Below, piece after piece: positions 11,720 to 23,982 of a stretch of 64,000 nt of DNA (positions within the stretch are counted from its first letter, which is position 1; each line of letters begins with the position of its first letter). The stretch spans positions 654,465-718,464 of the forward strand of contig VZQC01005757.1 of assembly GCA_009823505.1 (NCBI GenBank), written 5' to 3'. The DNA comes from Rhizomys pruinosus. Lineage: Eukaryota > Chordata > Mammalia > Rodentia > Spalacidae. Made by a program: the position numbers and the translations under genes. The notes beneath the pieces are model-generated. The model saw nothing but the letters and a program-made list of their open reading frames with translations. It did no database searches and was not told the DNA's origin.

Positions 11720-14700
11720 CTTTAGTAAGCTTATTTTTTCTCCAAAAAGTGAATTAGTCTACATTTGGTACAATGCATTACCTGTGCATATTTTATTTTA
11801 TAAGTAAGGCCCCTTCTAAAATTTTACATGATCTTATTCTTCTGCTGTTTGCCAAGGAAAGCAATGTTATGAATATTAAGATTTGTATCAGGGATTTATA
11901 AACCCATGCACAAGTATAGACTTTTAAAAACTGATTGTTCACACTCTTGTAATAATGTCTCATATCTTATAAAGCTGCTTTGAAAACCCACAGATCTTTC
12001 TGTACTTAAAAAATGTAAATGACTTTTTTTGCCTATGGGGAGATTAATAAATTCACTAAGGTGAAAAAAAATGAATTCAGTCTTCTCCAGTAAGAAAATT
12101 GCTCAAAGATTAATTTAGCCTGTTTAATTCAGCTCTCAAATACTTCTCAGAGCTCTAAAATATTTTTTTTAACCTTCGTTGCACCTGGGGCATCAATGTG
12201 ATTATTTTTACTCTTGATTTTAATGTGTCTACTTTCTCCTGTATCGAGCTATTTTCATTTTCATTCAGTTCTTTTTATCTTTGTTTTTGATTTTTTAGAG
12301 GATTATTTCTATCCATATTTGGTTGATGACTTTTCCTGTTATTCTGGGCACAAGTTGCAGGGAACTTGTTGCAGGGAGCACATTCTTTCCTCCCCTCTCC
12401 AGTCTCAGACCTTCCTTCCCATATCCATATGCGCACATCTTTAGTGCGCTTAAATGGGTAGTATGTTTAGTATTTGACACAGGACTTTTACAAGAAAACC
12501 ACCATCTAAGCTAAAGAAGCTCATGGCAAATCTCAGGAAACCTTCTCTCATAAGCTACAAGCTCTAAGATCCTACAATATTTACAAAGAGTGAAAAGTGA
12601 AAAGTCAAATTCCACATTCCTTTAACTATGTTCCTTTTATTAAAAAGAAAAATACATGTGACCGTCCTATTCTTTTTCACTGAGTGGTTTAAGCCATATG
12701 AGACTGCTTTATAGCAGATCCTGCTCCTGAGGTCAAGGCTTGAAGACCTTTTCCCAATAAAGTAACTATTTACTATAAAATGTATATGCTGTGTAAAAAT
12801 AAGACTCTCTTATTATTTATCCCTCTTTCCTTTCTTCTTTTGATATAATTTTTGAATAAAATGTAACCAATTTTGTATTTCTCACTGAAATTCACTTCGT
12901 TTGGTCTTTATTATATATGTTTACATATACCACAAATGATGCTTAATTTACTTTTGAATAGAAATAATAGCCATTTTGGAAAATAAGCCTTTCTTTGTAT
13001 CTTTCCTTCTTAAAGAGATGACTTACTGGAAACCTTGCTGTGGTGAGTCTATCCACAGAAAACAATGTCTTCGCTGCCACACCCAGTCTAAGATCTTAGC
13101 ATTTTGCATTACTTATTTTATTTGACTTGAGAAAATGCATCAATACCTGGAAAATGTTTAACTCTAGTGTCTTCCTTACAGTTTTTGATAAAAATGTGTT
13201 AAATATAGTATGGTGAAATTGAGAACTCTCTGTGCTTCCTCCAAGATCCATTCAAGCCACAAAAATGTCCAGTAAGAATTTTTATTCCCGAGATCTGTGA
13301 ACTTATCATGTTTCTATAAAACAAAATGATGCAATGACTGAATTCTATCCATGCAGTTTCCATGCTGGGTGGGGAGTGCTCCAGGACCACAGGCCTGGGA
13401 GGTCAGTAGCTGGTACCCTCGCCACTTCAATAGCAAGTGACTGCTCTTAATTATCGAGATGCTTGAGGCCACGGCACTGGTGACAGAGCCTCAGGCCTGA
13501 GGTTTCTGTTTATTGGGCACAGGATCTGAGTTTATCTCCACTAACCAAAAATGAATTCAAATAAAAAGAAGCTGCTGTGTCAAAACTGGGGAAGGGATGC
13601 AGCCTACAAGCTGTCTGGACTACAGAGTAAGTGAAATGTTATGACAGAGGAAAAGTATCTGTTGGTAACACAACCTGACTCGTATTTCAAGAGCAAAATT
13701 GAAATCATATTTCTGCAGGGCATAGGCGGTGACAAGTGGAATGGTATTCTGTGCTGCCACTATTTCTGAATGGGTTGTGCAGCCCATCCCAGCCCAGTGG
13801 CTGTGAGGACAGGTGCTTCTATGTTGTGGGATAGGCAGCTGAGTGGGGAGGGATTGCAGAAGACCAAATGCTACAAGAAAAATATATTCTTAAATCAACA
13901 ATAAGGTTATGATAACAAAACCTTGCACATAGAATAGGGCTCAGATAATGAAGCTATTTGAAGAAGTAAGTCTGTAAAGGTCTATTTTTGGCCTACAGGT
14001 CATACATATGTGGCTATATTAGTCCCACCCTATACAAAATCTTATAATTTTGCATTACTTACAAAGTAGCAACTTATTTTGAATCACTGTGAACAACAGT
14101 TTCTAATATTAATGTTAAGGTTAAATGAATTCTTAGCAATCAAATGCCTAAGCAGACATGAGGGCAACAAAATCAAATTTAGATTTATTTCTAAATTTTT
14201 AAATTTAATTTTAATTTTTTTCTTTCTACTAAAGATAAAATAATAGTTTTAAAAGTATAACATACCACTAACTATTCAGAGAAAAGTGCCTCTAAGTGTC
14301 TTGGCAACAATAATTTAGCATTTTGAGACAAATGAGCCTTGAATAAAAATTCAAATTGTCAGGAAATGATTAACCCATTAAAGAACTCAAGGACATAGTT
14401 CAACTTATCACTTACGCATTTATAGATTGCATTGTATGAATATCAAGGAATTAAAAAATTCCCTGGGTCTAAGCTTGTTAAGATTCTTCTAAGATTCTTC
14501 TTATCCAAAGCAGACAGGTGGATTTTTCCCGGGGCCAGCTGTGCAGCAGGTGCCAGTGCAGAACATGTCCGAGGCCCACACACCTGTGGCCCTGGTATTT
14601 TCATAGGCTGACTCACTCCAGGGGTTCAATGCATGTATTATCAAAGAACGAACATATCAGTGAAATGCTTTCTCTTTCTCTCTGGAAAACTTAATCTCTG

Positions 14701-14750
14701 CTTCTGTGAAGTTGTTTAGTTGTTTGCTCCTGGTTTTCTATCTGTTACTT
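11720..14750. other. Long stretch without recognisable elements
   Basis: About 3 kb of mostly AT-rich sequence without B1, B2 or young L1. Two patches are richer in GC and CpG: about 13380-13560 and 14520-14600. I could not assign either. No coding frame of note. Confidence 0.5.
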
Positions 14751-14754
14751 CTCC

Positions 14755-14756
<2 letters not shown>

Positions 14757-14799
<43 letters not shown>
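14757..14799. repeat. (TG)n microsatellite
   Basis: Uninterrupted TG run of about 21 units. The Cys-Val repeat frame is an artefact. Confidence 0.97.
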
Positions 14800-14801
<2 letters not shown>

Positions 14802-15059
14802 ATGAGCATAGTCTTGTCACCTCTTCATATTTCTGTTAAGTATTTTCAGTCTTTAAAGTTTCGTTTTCTTCTTTTCGTGGTCTGTACTTACTAACTGGGG
14901 CTCTCATTCTCAGGTAAATTTGGATGATGTCACTGATAAGCTAATTGTACGACTCCCAAAACTGAAGACCTTATCTTCAGGGTCCTAGAGCCACATGCCT
15001 ATCTGTCAAGTGTATATTTCCACTTAGAGTTCATGATGAAGATCATCAGAATTCAGATT

Positions 15060-15545
15060 CAGATGTTCATAGTGGCCTTCCATTTTCACATTCTTTTATA
15101 TCTACACCCGAGCCCATACTTTGTCATCTTGGTCTTTTTCTCCCACTTTAAGCAAGTCAGAACTCTATTTCCTTGACATCTTCACATGCTCTGATTGCTG
15201 TCCTTTTACTTGGCCATGTATTGTTCAGTCCTAGGAACTTTCTGCTCCTAAGGACTTGTTACTGCCTTAACATACCAACTGTCCCAGACTTGCCCTCACT
15301 TTCCTCCCTTTTCCCCAAACTGCTGTCAGAGGGATGTGGTTAGCCCTCTCCTAATGCCCTGTGGCCTTGCAGTTTATATGTACTTATTCTTTGTGAAGTG
15401 TAACACATACTGTCTGATAAGGTCTCCTCCTTTTACTCCTTTGAGGTAAGTATTTCTTTTTCTTTCAGACTTTCCCAGAGCCTATCATGGTGCCTGACAC
15501 ATAGTCAAGCCTCATTATTGCTCCCTGAATAGATAAATTCACAGT
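15060..15545 (+). mobile_element. Ancient L2/MIR-type 3' tail
   Basis: 'gtgcctgacacatagtcaag' followed by a decayed 'ctcaataaat'-type end is the hallmark shared by MIR and L2 3' ends. The upstream pyrimidine-rich part fits an L2 3' end loosely. The right part (15440-15545) is firmer than the left. Confidence 0.5.
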
Positions 15546-15549
15546 TGGA

Positions 15550-16930
15550 ACTCTGGCGTTCAAGATATACCTTGAAAATGGAGAGAAACCATTCTGATAA
15601 TGAACAATTTGTAACATACTGTGATTTCCCTAGGTGATTCCAGATGTTTAGATTTCAGTGATGAGATTAAGATGCTGTTAAGATAACCACGACAGTACAG
15701 GGAAGTTAGCTTTGGATTTAATTTCCCATGTTCAGTGATTGCTTTTATTAGTTTCTGGGTTTTACATTCATGCCAAACTTGGACTAGGCTGAACTGCTTG
15801 AGTTTCATTATGAAACTAGAGCTTGTATCTCCTCATATTAAACCTTCAGTTTAAAACTCAGCAGTTTTAGGGGATTATTTCATAAAATGTCAGTTCTTGC
15901 AGTTTTAGAATTGAGTGACAGCCAAAAGTTTGAGCAAAACATCTGAACAAAATTACTCACTAGTGCTTTTGACTTGTGAAAAGATAGAAACTCGAGTTAT
16001 GTTATTTCAGCTATAAATTAAATATGTTTTGGACCAAATTTCTTATCTCAGGAAAATTTCCTGGGACCTTCAAAATATTCCCAGGTCACCTATCTGAAAA
16101 TTTTAACCTACCTCTTTGATTCTCATTTCTGTTCCCCTCAACTTTTCAAAGAAACTTTGACCCTGATACTAGGTCTCTCAAACATTCTCATCTATTTGTG
16201 ATTTTCTTTAAAAGAAAATTTATTTGAAATTTCTTGGAGCCAATTTACCATGAGAAAAATAGGAAAATGTCTTAACCTCCTGCTGTCTCATTACTCCCTT
16301 GTTGAGGCACTGATGGAAGAGTTGATACTCTGTTTAAGGTGCAATTCCATGTGGGTTATTTCAAGCTGAAAACGGTATTGATTATTCAGTAGGAAGCATG
16401 AATGCAAAAGAAGACTTTATCATTGGGCTAAGTGCTTATTACCCAGAGGGCCCCATCTGTCAAATTTCAATGTGAAATTTTTATAAGGCTCTTATATTTG
16501 ATATCTTATGAAATTATATCCATAACTTTCACACCATTTATGAGATCTGCATTACAGTGATGCATAATTTTCATTAAACATTTGCACTGGATTAATTTTA
16601 TCTTCTGACACGTTTTGACTTCTACTTTCTTCTAGATTGTTCACTACTTTCATCTGATATTACAAAGAGCCTATCATGTAAAAATATAAGGCCCAGATTC
16701 TTAAAGAGAAGTCTTCATACTTTGTCTAATGTTGCTCCTCATTTATTGAATGTTGGAACATTGCACCTGAAGCCAATACTGCAAACCAGAAAAGATGCAA
16801 CAAAAATGTTCTCAAGGAAGTATAACCTGTAATATATTACACTTAATAATCACTTCCTATATTTTATTTTTAGTTAAAAATACATGATTATATTCCTATG
16901 TAGAACACACATAGTTTAAATTATATGAAA
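15550..16930. other. No recognisable feature
   Basis: AT-rich sequence between an old L2/MIR tail and a (TTTA)n tract. No named repeat and no credible coding frame. Confidence 0.5.
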
Positions 16931-16936
16931 TCACCT

Positions 16937-16940
16937 ATTT

Positions 16941-16983
<43 letters not shown>

Positions 16984-17000
16984 TTTGTTTGTTTGTTTAT
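16937..17000. repeat. (ATTT)n microsatellite at a B1 tail
   Basis: A regular ATTT tract passing into GTTT, directly upstream of an antisense B1. It probably grew from that B1's A-rich tail. Confidence 0.95.
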
Positions 17001-17002
17001 TT

Positions 17003-17135
17003 TGGTCTTTTTTGAAACAGGGGTCTCCTTTTAGTCCCAGCTGGCACGGAGCTCCCTATGTAGACCAGGCTGGACTTGAACTCACAGAGATCCGCCTGTC
17101 TCTGCCTCCTGAGTGCTGAAATTAAAGGCTTGTGG
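17003..17135 (-). mobile_element. B1 SINE
   Basis: Reverse complement of B1 with 'gtagaccaggctgg' and 'gatccgcctgtctctgcctc'. The terminal 'ccaccacgcctggc' part is lost. Confidence 0.9.
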
Positions 17136-17147
17136 CTTTATTTTTAT

Positions 17148-17293
17148 TTGTTGTCTTTGTGAAATAGGGTCTCCCTGTACCCTTGGTGGCCTAGAACTTG
17201 CTATACAGACCAGGATGCTTCAGTCTCTCAAAGATCTGCCTGCCTCTGCCTCCTGAGTGCTGGGACTAAAGGCGTGGGCCACCATACCCAGCT
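17148..17293 (-). mobile_element. B1 SINE
   Basis: A second antisense B1, a few bases after the first, with 'agggtctccctgtaccc' and 'gtgggccaccatacccagc'. It is more diverged than the first in the 'cagaccagg' region. Confidence 0.9.
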
Positions 17294-17507
17294 TTAATTC
17301 ACCTGTTTTATTTGAGGTACAGAAACCATTGCATTAATTTGCGATAGATCTATATTCTCTCTGCTGTGCAACAGAATACCAGGGCTTGTTTCTCCTGTCC
17401 TATCATAACTCAATACATACAAACCAACATCTCTATAGCACCTTTACTACTTATCTCAGCCTTGGAAACCTGGAAAACTAGTCCACTGCCAAGAACAAGA
17501 TTTAGTA

Positions 17508-17644
17508 AATTTTGAAACAGTATAATTATGTAACCCAGGCTGGCTGGAAGCTCACTCTGCAGCACAGGTTCAACTTATATTCGTGATTCTCTGCCTCAGC
17601 CTCCAGAATGCTGGGATTACGGGCATGTCACACCATACTTGGCT
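17508..17644 (-). mobile_element. Old B1-like SINE
   Basis: 'taacccaggctggctggaag', 'ctgcctcagcctccagaatg' and 'gctgggattacgggcatg' give an old 7SL-derived monomer in reverse complement, closer to an ancestral proto-B1 form than its neighbours. Confidence 0.7.
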
Positions 17645-17649
17645 CCTAT

Positions 17650-18425
17650 TCTCAATATTTTTGGAGATCAACATATATTAAAGTATCAGTAGGTACCTAA
17701 TATTCATTTACTATAACTTTTATTTGTTAGTTAAAACTAAAATGATTAGACTAAATAGAAAAAAAAAGTAATGTTAATGAGGATGGATTTCCTATATGAC
17801 AGTGTGAGGAACTCTGGGGACTTCTTTCTGTGGAGACTGGGAAAAATGCCTCAAAATCACCAACAAGCATTTAGTACCTCTGGAAATGATATTCTTGGTA
17901 TAAAAATCAACATCTATTGAAGAAAAGTATAAAATCCACAGGAAAAGCTAGAGCACAGCAGCTCGTCTAAGACCTCCTGCGTTCTCCCTTCTAGCTCAGC
18001 AAACTGAAACTGCTTCAGATTGTGAAGGCCAGAACACAGCTTTCAACCCAGTGAAGCCTGAGTTGGGATGTGGTCAGAGAGGCTGGATCTTGCTATGAGC
18101 ACTGTCATTACAGAATAAATCGGGTATGCATATAGCGTTGACTCTTCTAGAAGGAAGACCAGAGGCTTCCCACAATGCAAGTGGAAGTAGACAACTGGAG
18201 AAATCCAGTCACTAACAAACAAACAATTCTACAGGTAAATCCAACTAAGTGGCACAGTAACTCAGAACCTGTAGCCAGAGCTGACGTAGTGTCTAAAATA
18301 TCCATTTCCTAACAAAAGTTTTGAGACATGTAAAGCAACAGGAAAGTATGATAGAAGAAATAAAATCAGGTGGCAGAAACTGCCCGAGAGAGTAATCAGA
18401 TATGGAATTTCAAAGACCTAAAGAT
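17650..18425. other. No recognisable feature
   Basis: Unique-looking sequence of mixed composition. No named repeat and no convincing frame. Confidence 0.5.
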
Positions 18426-18426
18426 G

Positions 18427-18880
18427 GGAGGGAGACATGGGTCAGCAGTTAAGAGCAATGACTGGGACTGGAGAGATGGCCTAGCGGTTAAGAGCACCGA
18501 CGCTCTTGCAGAGGACCCGGGTTCGATCCCCAGCACCCACATGGCGGCTAAGAACCGTCTGTAACTCCAATTCCAGGAGAACTCCAGTTCCAGGGGAATC
18601 CGACGCCCTCTTCTGACCTCCGCGGCATTGCACGACACGGGTGCACATACACACACAGTAAGTCCATAACCCATACAAAGATGACAAAAGAAAAAAAAAA
18701 AAAAAAAAGAGCAATGACTGCTCTTGCAGAAGGACCTGGGCTCCATTCCCAGAATCCACATGGTAGCTAACAATCATCCCTAACTCCTGTTCCAGGGGAC
18801 CAGAGACACTCTTTGGCCTTCATGGCCTTGTATGACACAGGTGCACTCATACACATGGAAATAATAATAAAGACCTAAAG
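18427..18880 (+). mobile_element. Older B2 SINE split by a younger B2
   Basis: The head lies at 18427-18463 ('gagacatgggtcagcagtt') and the rest at 18720-18880 ('tgctcttgcagaaggacctg' through 'actcatacacatgg'). Joined, they follow a B2 without the 17-bp duplication and with many substitutions. The break point is the duplicated target site of the nested copy. Confidence 0.93.
18464..18706 (+). mobile_element. Young B2 nested in a B2
   Basis: A near-intact duplicated-core B2 with 'gggttcgatcccc' (Pol III B box) and CpG-rich body. A 13-bp direct repeat, aagagcaatgact, flanks it at 18451-18463 and 18707-18719. The 17-bp duplication is at 18568-18597. The 3' end differs from other B2s, with an AGTAAGTCCATAACCC-type stretch before a pure A tail. 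Confidence 0.96.
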
Positions 18881-18884
18881 ATAA

Positions 18885-19435
18885 CAGCTATAAACACAGA
18901 TGTTCTTTAGATCATACAATTAACCTCTATAAACCAATCCTAAGTTGAAAAATCTTGTAATTGAAAAATGGATGTAGTACCCAATCTACTGAGAAGCATG
19001 GCTCAGAAAAAAGGTGTTTCCCCTTGAAAGCATGCAAAGGCCCTTGCTACCACCTGTCGCTATCCACACAGAGGATCCTGCCACATGGCCCCAGCCCAGA
19101 CAAAGATCAAGATTCATACTTCAAAGCAGGACTTCTATTGCTTTCCTATCACAAAGTTCAGAACATTGTTCATTAAGCCAATGTAGGTCAAAGCTCAAGG
19201 ATCTTTAGCAAGTTCCTTGAAAAGTGAAAACTACCATGCTTACTGGAAAAAAATGGACACTTCTAATAGATGTATTTTGATAATGAAGAGTTTGAAGGTG
19301 TAACTTGGAAAAAAAATCACGTAGAAAAATTTTTAGGGTAAGATGCATTTAAAGAGGAATTATTGTGAATTGTTTGTAAATTCTTACAAAATGTAGAAGA
19401 GGTATGGACATGCACAATTTCATTTTATCAAGTTA
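18885..19435. other. No recognisable feature
   Basis: AT-rich, with a short mixed segment at 19000-19150. No family recognised. Confidence 0.5.
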
Positions 19436-19439
19436 ATAT

Positions 19440-20960
19440 TATCCCCATATCAAATCCAAACTTATCACAAGGAAAAAAAACCTATAACCTACATCTCTTA
19501 TGAAATCCTTTAAAACAGCATTAAACCATACAAAAAGATGTAGACTTTGTATACTGGAGTGCAAGGTTGCTTTACCAGTTGAGAATGAGCATAATATGTC
19601 AACAAAAGGTAAACAAAGAAGTATATGATATTATCTCAAGACAGAAAAAAATTCATAAAAACACATACCATTTTATGGAGAAAAACTTCAACAGAATAGG
19701 CAGAGAAGGAAAGTTTACTTACTGAGTGTTTATAAAAAAAAAACCTACAGTGAATATATTTGCTGAAAGAACAGATAATTTTCTCCATAAATGAGCAGCA
19801 TGAAGGATGTCCATTCTCATTCCAACATTGTACTTGATAATCTGTCCAAGAAGACCAGGCAAGAAAATTAAATAAAAATAATTCAGGTTGGAAAGAAAGA
19901 AGTATTTATAAGTGACATATTTACACTTGAATTTCATACATTCTGTCATATATGCAAGTACTATCTGGCTAAACACTGATACCTGGATGTCCCTCCGTGC
20001 AAGAACATGTTTGCTCATTTAAAAAAATTATTATTTCTGTATGTTTATGAATGTACTGTCTGCATGTAGGTTTGTGCACCAGTGTTGTGCAATGCCGCAG
20101 AGGTCAGAAGAGGGTGTCAGATTCCCCTGGAACTGGAGTTCTCCTGGAATTGGAGTTTCAGAGGATTCTCAGCCACCATGTGGGTGTTGGGGATTGAACC
20201 CGGGTCCTCTGTAAGAGCGGTCGGCGCTCTTAACCGCTAGGCCATCTCTCCAGCTCTGTGTTTGCTCATTTTTAACAAAGGAGCCATGCCATTCACTGGG
20301 GAAGATCTTTTCAACAACTAGTTACACAACAGCTGGATAGCCACAGGCAAAACAAAGACTTTGGAAATCACTTATACAATATATAAGGCAGCGCATTAAA
20401 CGTATCGAAGACCTGATTGTAAAGCTAAAGCCATAAGACTGAGAAGGAAACACGGGTACATCTCTAAGATTATAATAAGGATTCCAAATAAAGCAAAAAC
20501 ATGATCAACAGCAACAAAATGGGTAATCTGTCCTTCATCAAGATTAAAAACATTTGTATTTCAATAACACCATCCATTGTGGTGTAAAATATTTTCAAAT
20601 CACATATCTCTTAAGGGATTTGGGTCCATAATAAGTAACTCTTATCTCTATATAAACAGGCAAATAACCAAATTAAAAATGTCAAATGACAAGGTTTGAG
20701 AAATAATCATGTACTATGCAAATGTAGGTTATTCAGCTGCAATGCATGCTGCAGTCTTGTGTGGGATATTGACAGTGAGGGAGACTGGGCATATGTTGGA
20801 GGGTGTCTAAGAAACCTGTGCTTTTTACACATGTTTGCTGTGAAGATAAAGTACTCTAAAGATGGGGGTCTGGAAGAGAATATACAAACTGAAAAATCAA
20901 TAGGATTTTTTTCAAAGGAAGATATGCAAGTGGCCAATAAATACATGGGAAGATGCTTTG
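19440..20960 (+). mobile_element. Ancient L1M-type ORF2 remnant, split by a B2
   Basis: Order and wording fit a decayed L1 ORF2: 'gcaaggttgctttaccagtt' near 19560, 'gctaaagccataagactgag' near 20425 and 'ggccaataaatacatgggaag' near 20932. It has many stops. The stretch at 20700-20870 fits less well. A young B2 interrupts it. Confidence 0.55.
20021..20258 (-). mobile_element. B2 SINE, duplicated-core type, TSD
   Basis: Antisense B2 flanked by a 13-bp repeat, tgtttgctcattt, at 20008-20020 and 20259-20271. The two 17-bp units lie at 20127-20160. Head intact ('ctaggccatctctccagc'). Confidence 0.96.
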
Positions 20961-21006
20961 CACCCTTGGTTATTAGGAAAAGGTCAATTTTATATTATAT
21001 TTACAC

Positions 21007-21009
21007 ACG

Positions 21010-21051
<42 letters not shown>
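21007..21051. repeat. (CA)n(TA)n microsatellite
   Basis: A short CA run followed by about 17 TA units. Self-complementary and prone to slippage. Confidence 0.95.
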
Positions 21052-21052
<1 letters not shown>

Positions 21053-21059
21053 CGAAACA

Positions 21060-22185
21060 AAAGCTTTCAATTGATGAGCAACAAAAACTGTAATTTATTC
21101 ATAAAATAATGTATTCATGACAAGACTGTTATACCAGAAATAGCCTAAATAACTGCATAGCAACAAACTGGACAGTGAGGGGGAGAAGGGGAAGGAACTA
21201 GTGCTCTGTAACTGATGCTCTCCATGGAGCAGGAGCAGAGGGGGCAAAGTCACTGGTGCATTTTAGGCACTCTCTCAGGAAAGGTGTATTTGGAAGAGAT
21301 AAGCAGCATAGTCCTTAGAGAAATTCACTGTACCATGAAGCAGATGACTTGATCAAACTTTTCCAGAGTCTGTAATTAATGTCCGAGCTTACAAATTACT
21401 TTGAATATTGTAATTTTAGTGTCCTAGTAACGTGAAGGTTGTGTTGGTAGGGTAGTCTAATTGCTGACACTCCATATAGTTTGTGTGTATAAAATAAAAA
21501 AGCAACCTACTGTACACATTCATATCCTATGTCTTTATCCTTGTAATATATCTGTATATTGGCAGAATAGATCAAACATATTTCCTGTATGCCAAACTAG
21601 GATTTGGCAATACCTTGGGGTTCTGCCAGAACATGATCCACTATCAGTCTTTAGATAGAAGAAGGATCAATATAACACAATAGCGCAATGGACTTCTTTC
21701 TAAAGTGATATCACATTGGCTTTCAAAATATTTTCTAACATAAATGAAGTACATTATACAACACTAGTAGTAATTATTGAGTATTACTACTGAGGTGCTT
21801 ACACAAACAAGGTCTGTTCCTCCATCTTATAGACTCTACATAAATGTGTGTTGAAGCAGCAGTATGATTGAGATTGGTTAAAACGAAGCTATGGTCATGT
21901 CCATGTAATGATTAGGTAAGTTAAACTTAGAACATCCTTTAACTGTGACCTCAGGAAACCTTACTCCAAAGTTCAAGTTCATAGCTACTAGGGAATGCAG
22001 TTTATCTACATAGACACAATAAGTACATTTCAATCGATCTCTGCACATTTAAATCAATTTTATTTCTAAAAAAAATAAAGACAAATTCACAAATCTACTT
22101 ATAGACCTACTTTTAAACAGTAACTAACCCCCCAAACAACAAAAAACTTAGTTTAAATAAGTTGGTCCTCTACATGTGTGATTTC
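21060..22185. other. No firm feature
   Basis: AT-rich. A small G-rich patch at 21175-21250 is unassigned. Parts may be decayed L1, but I cannot show it. Confidence 0.45.
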
Positions 22186-22652
22186 CATGTATGATTTGTC
22201 TTCTATTTAAAAGATCCTATAGAATGTAACAGAAAAATTTTAGAAGTAATAAACACTTTCACTAGAGCTTCAAATTACAAAATTAACATACAAACAATAG
22301 TTTCCATTTATACCAATAATGAACTCTTAGAGAATAAAATTATGAAAAACAACTTATTCATAACAGTTCTAAAAATGATACCTAGGAATAAACCTAACCA
22401 AAGAAGTGAAAGAAATCTACAATGAAAACTTGAAATAATTGAAAAGGAAATCAGAAAGACAGACAATGAAAATAACTTCCATGTTCCTCGATTGGCAGAA
22501 TTAGCATTATGAAAGTGTCTATGTTACCAACTTAATCTACAGATTGACTTCAATTCCTATCCAAATTCCAATGTCATACTTGACAGAAATGGAAAAAGCA
22601 ATTCAAGAATTTATCTGTAAGGAAAAGACTATGAATAACCAAAGCATTCTTT

Positions 22653-22810
22653 TATTTTTTTTTTTTTGTCTTTTTGAGACAGGGTCTCCCTGTAGCCCCA
22701 GTTGTCCTGGAATTCGCTCTGTAGACCAGGCTGGCCTTGAACTCACAAAGATCCGCCTGCCTCTACCTCCCAAGTGCTAGGATTAAAGGCGTGCACCACC
22801 ACGCCCGGCC
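22653..22810 (-). mobile_element. B1 SINE in L1, 13-bp TSD
   Basis: Young antisense B1 with an intact end ('caccaccacgcccggc'). The host L1 sequence ccaaagcattctt is duplicated at 22639-22651 and 22811-22823. Confidence 0.97.
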
Positions 22811-23175
22811 CCAAAGCATTCTTAAGGAGAAAAACAAAACAATAAAACTAAACAAAAATAGGTGAAGGTAACACAATGCTTGAATTCAGCTTATATTATC
22901 AAAATATAATAACCAAAGCCTGGTAATGACATAAAGATAGACTGATAGACTGATGGAACAGAATAGAAGGTTTGGAAAGGAATTGACCAAGCAATGGCCA
23001 GCTAATTTGACAAAGGTGGCAAGAAACACGCATTGGAAAAAAGCCTGGTCAACAAATGGTGCTGGCAAAACCAGATACCTACCTACAGAAGAATGAAATT
23101 TGATCCATATATTTAACTCTGTGCATAAATCAACTCTAAGTGCATCAGAGACCTTAATTTAAAGCCTGACTGTTA

Positions 23176-23322
23176 GGCCTAGTCACGACCTCCTTTAATC
23201 TCAACACTTGGAAGGTAGACGCAGAGGGATCTCTGTAGGTTGAGACCAGCCTGGTCTATACCATGAGTTCTTGGCCAGCTAGGGATACAAAGGGACCCTG
23301 TCTCAAAAAAAAAAAAAAAAAA
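23176..23322 (+). mobile_element. B1 SINE in L1, sense
   Basis: Sense B1, diverged: 'aatctcaacacttggaaggt', 'gaccagcctggtctata', ending 'gggaccctgtctc' and 18 A residues. Confidence 0.92.
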
Positions 23323-23703
23323 TGAAAGAAAAATCTTGAAACAATGAAACTTCTAGGGGAAAATATAGGAAATTTACTTCAAGATATAGGTATAGGCAAA
23401 AACTTTCTGAACAGAAACTAGTGTAGGAACTAGCCCCAAGAATCAATAGATAGGACAATATGAAATTAAAAAGTTCTGCACAGCAAAAGAAGCCACCAGC
23501 AAAACAAACAGCCCACAGTTTGGAAGAAAGTCTTTACCAGCTCTGTATCAGACAGAAGAGAAATATCCAGAATTTACAAAGGGCAGTAAAAGTTAAAATA
23601 TTAACAGCAAACAGAGCATCAACAACAAAACAACCTTGCTAATCAACAAGTAGGCGAATGAACACACACTTCTCCAAAGAAGAAACACAAACCACTAATA
23701 ACA

Positions 23704-23860
23704 ATTTTTTGGGGGGGTCTTTTTGAGACAGGGTCTCCCTGTAGTCTCAGATGTCCTGGAACTCGCTCTGTAGTCCAGGCTGGCCTTGAACTCACAAAGA
23801 TCTTCCTGCCTCTGCCTCCCGAGTGCTAAGATTAAAGGCGTGTGCCACCACACCTGGCTA
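23704..23860 (-). mobile_element. B1 SINE in L1
   Basis: Antisense B1 with 'tgagacagggtctccctgta' and 'gtgccaccacacctggc'. An imperfect direct repeat of the L1 target ('aataacaatttt' and 'aataatgatttt') flanks it. Confidence 0.95.
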
Positions 23861-23982
23861 CCAATAATGATTTTTAAAAGTGTTCAGAATCCCTTGTCAT
23901 CAGGGAAATACAAATTCAAACTACAATGAGATACCACATCATTGAAATCAGAATGGATGTCACTAAGAAATATGACAATACA

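Noticed and set aside
18464..18560. tRNA-like A and B boxes, considered as a tRNA gene (also in other B2 copies)
   Set aside because: They belong to the tRNA-derived head of B2 SINEs, followed by the B2 body and A-rich tail.
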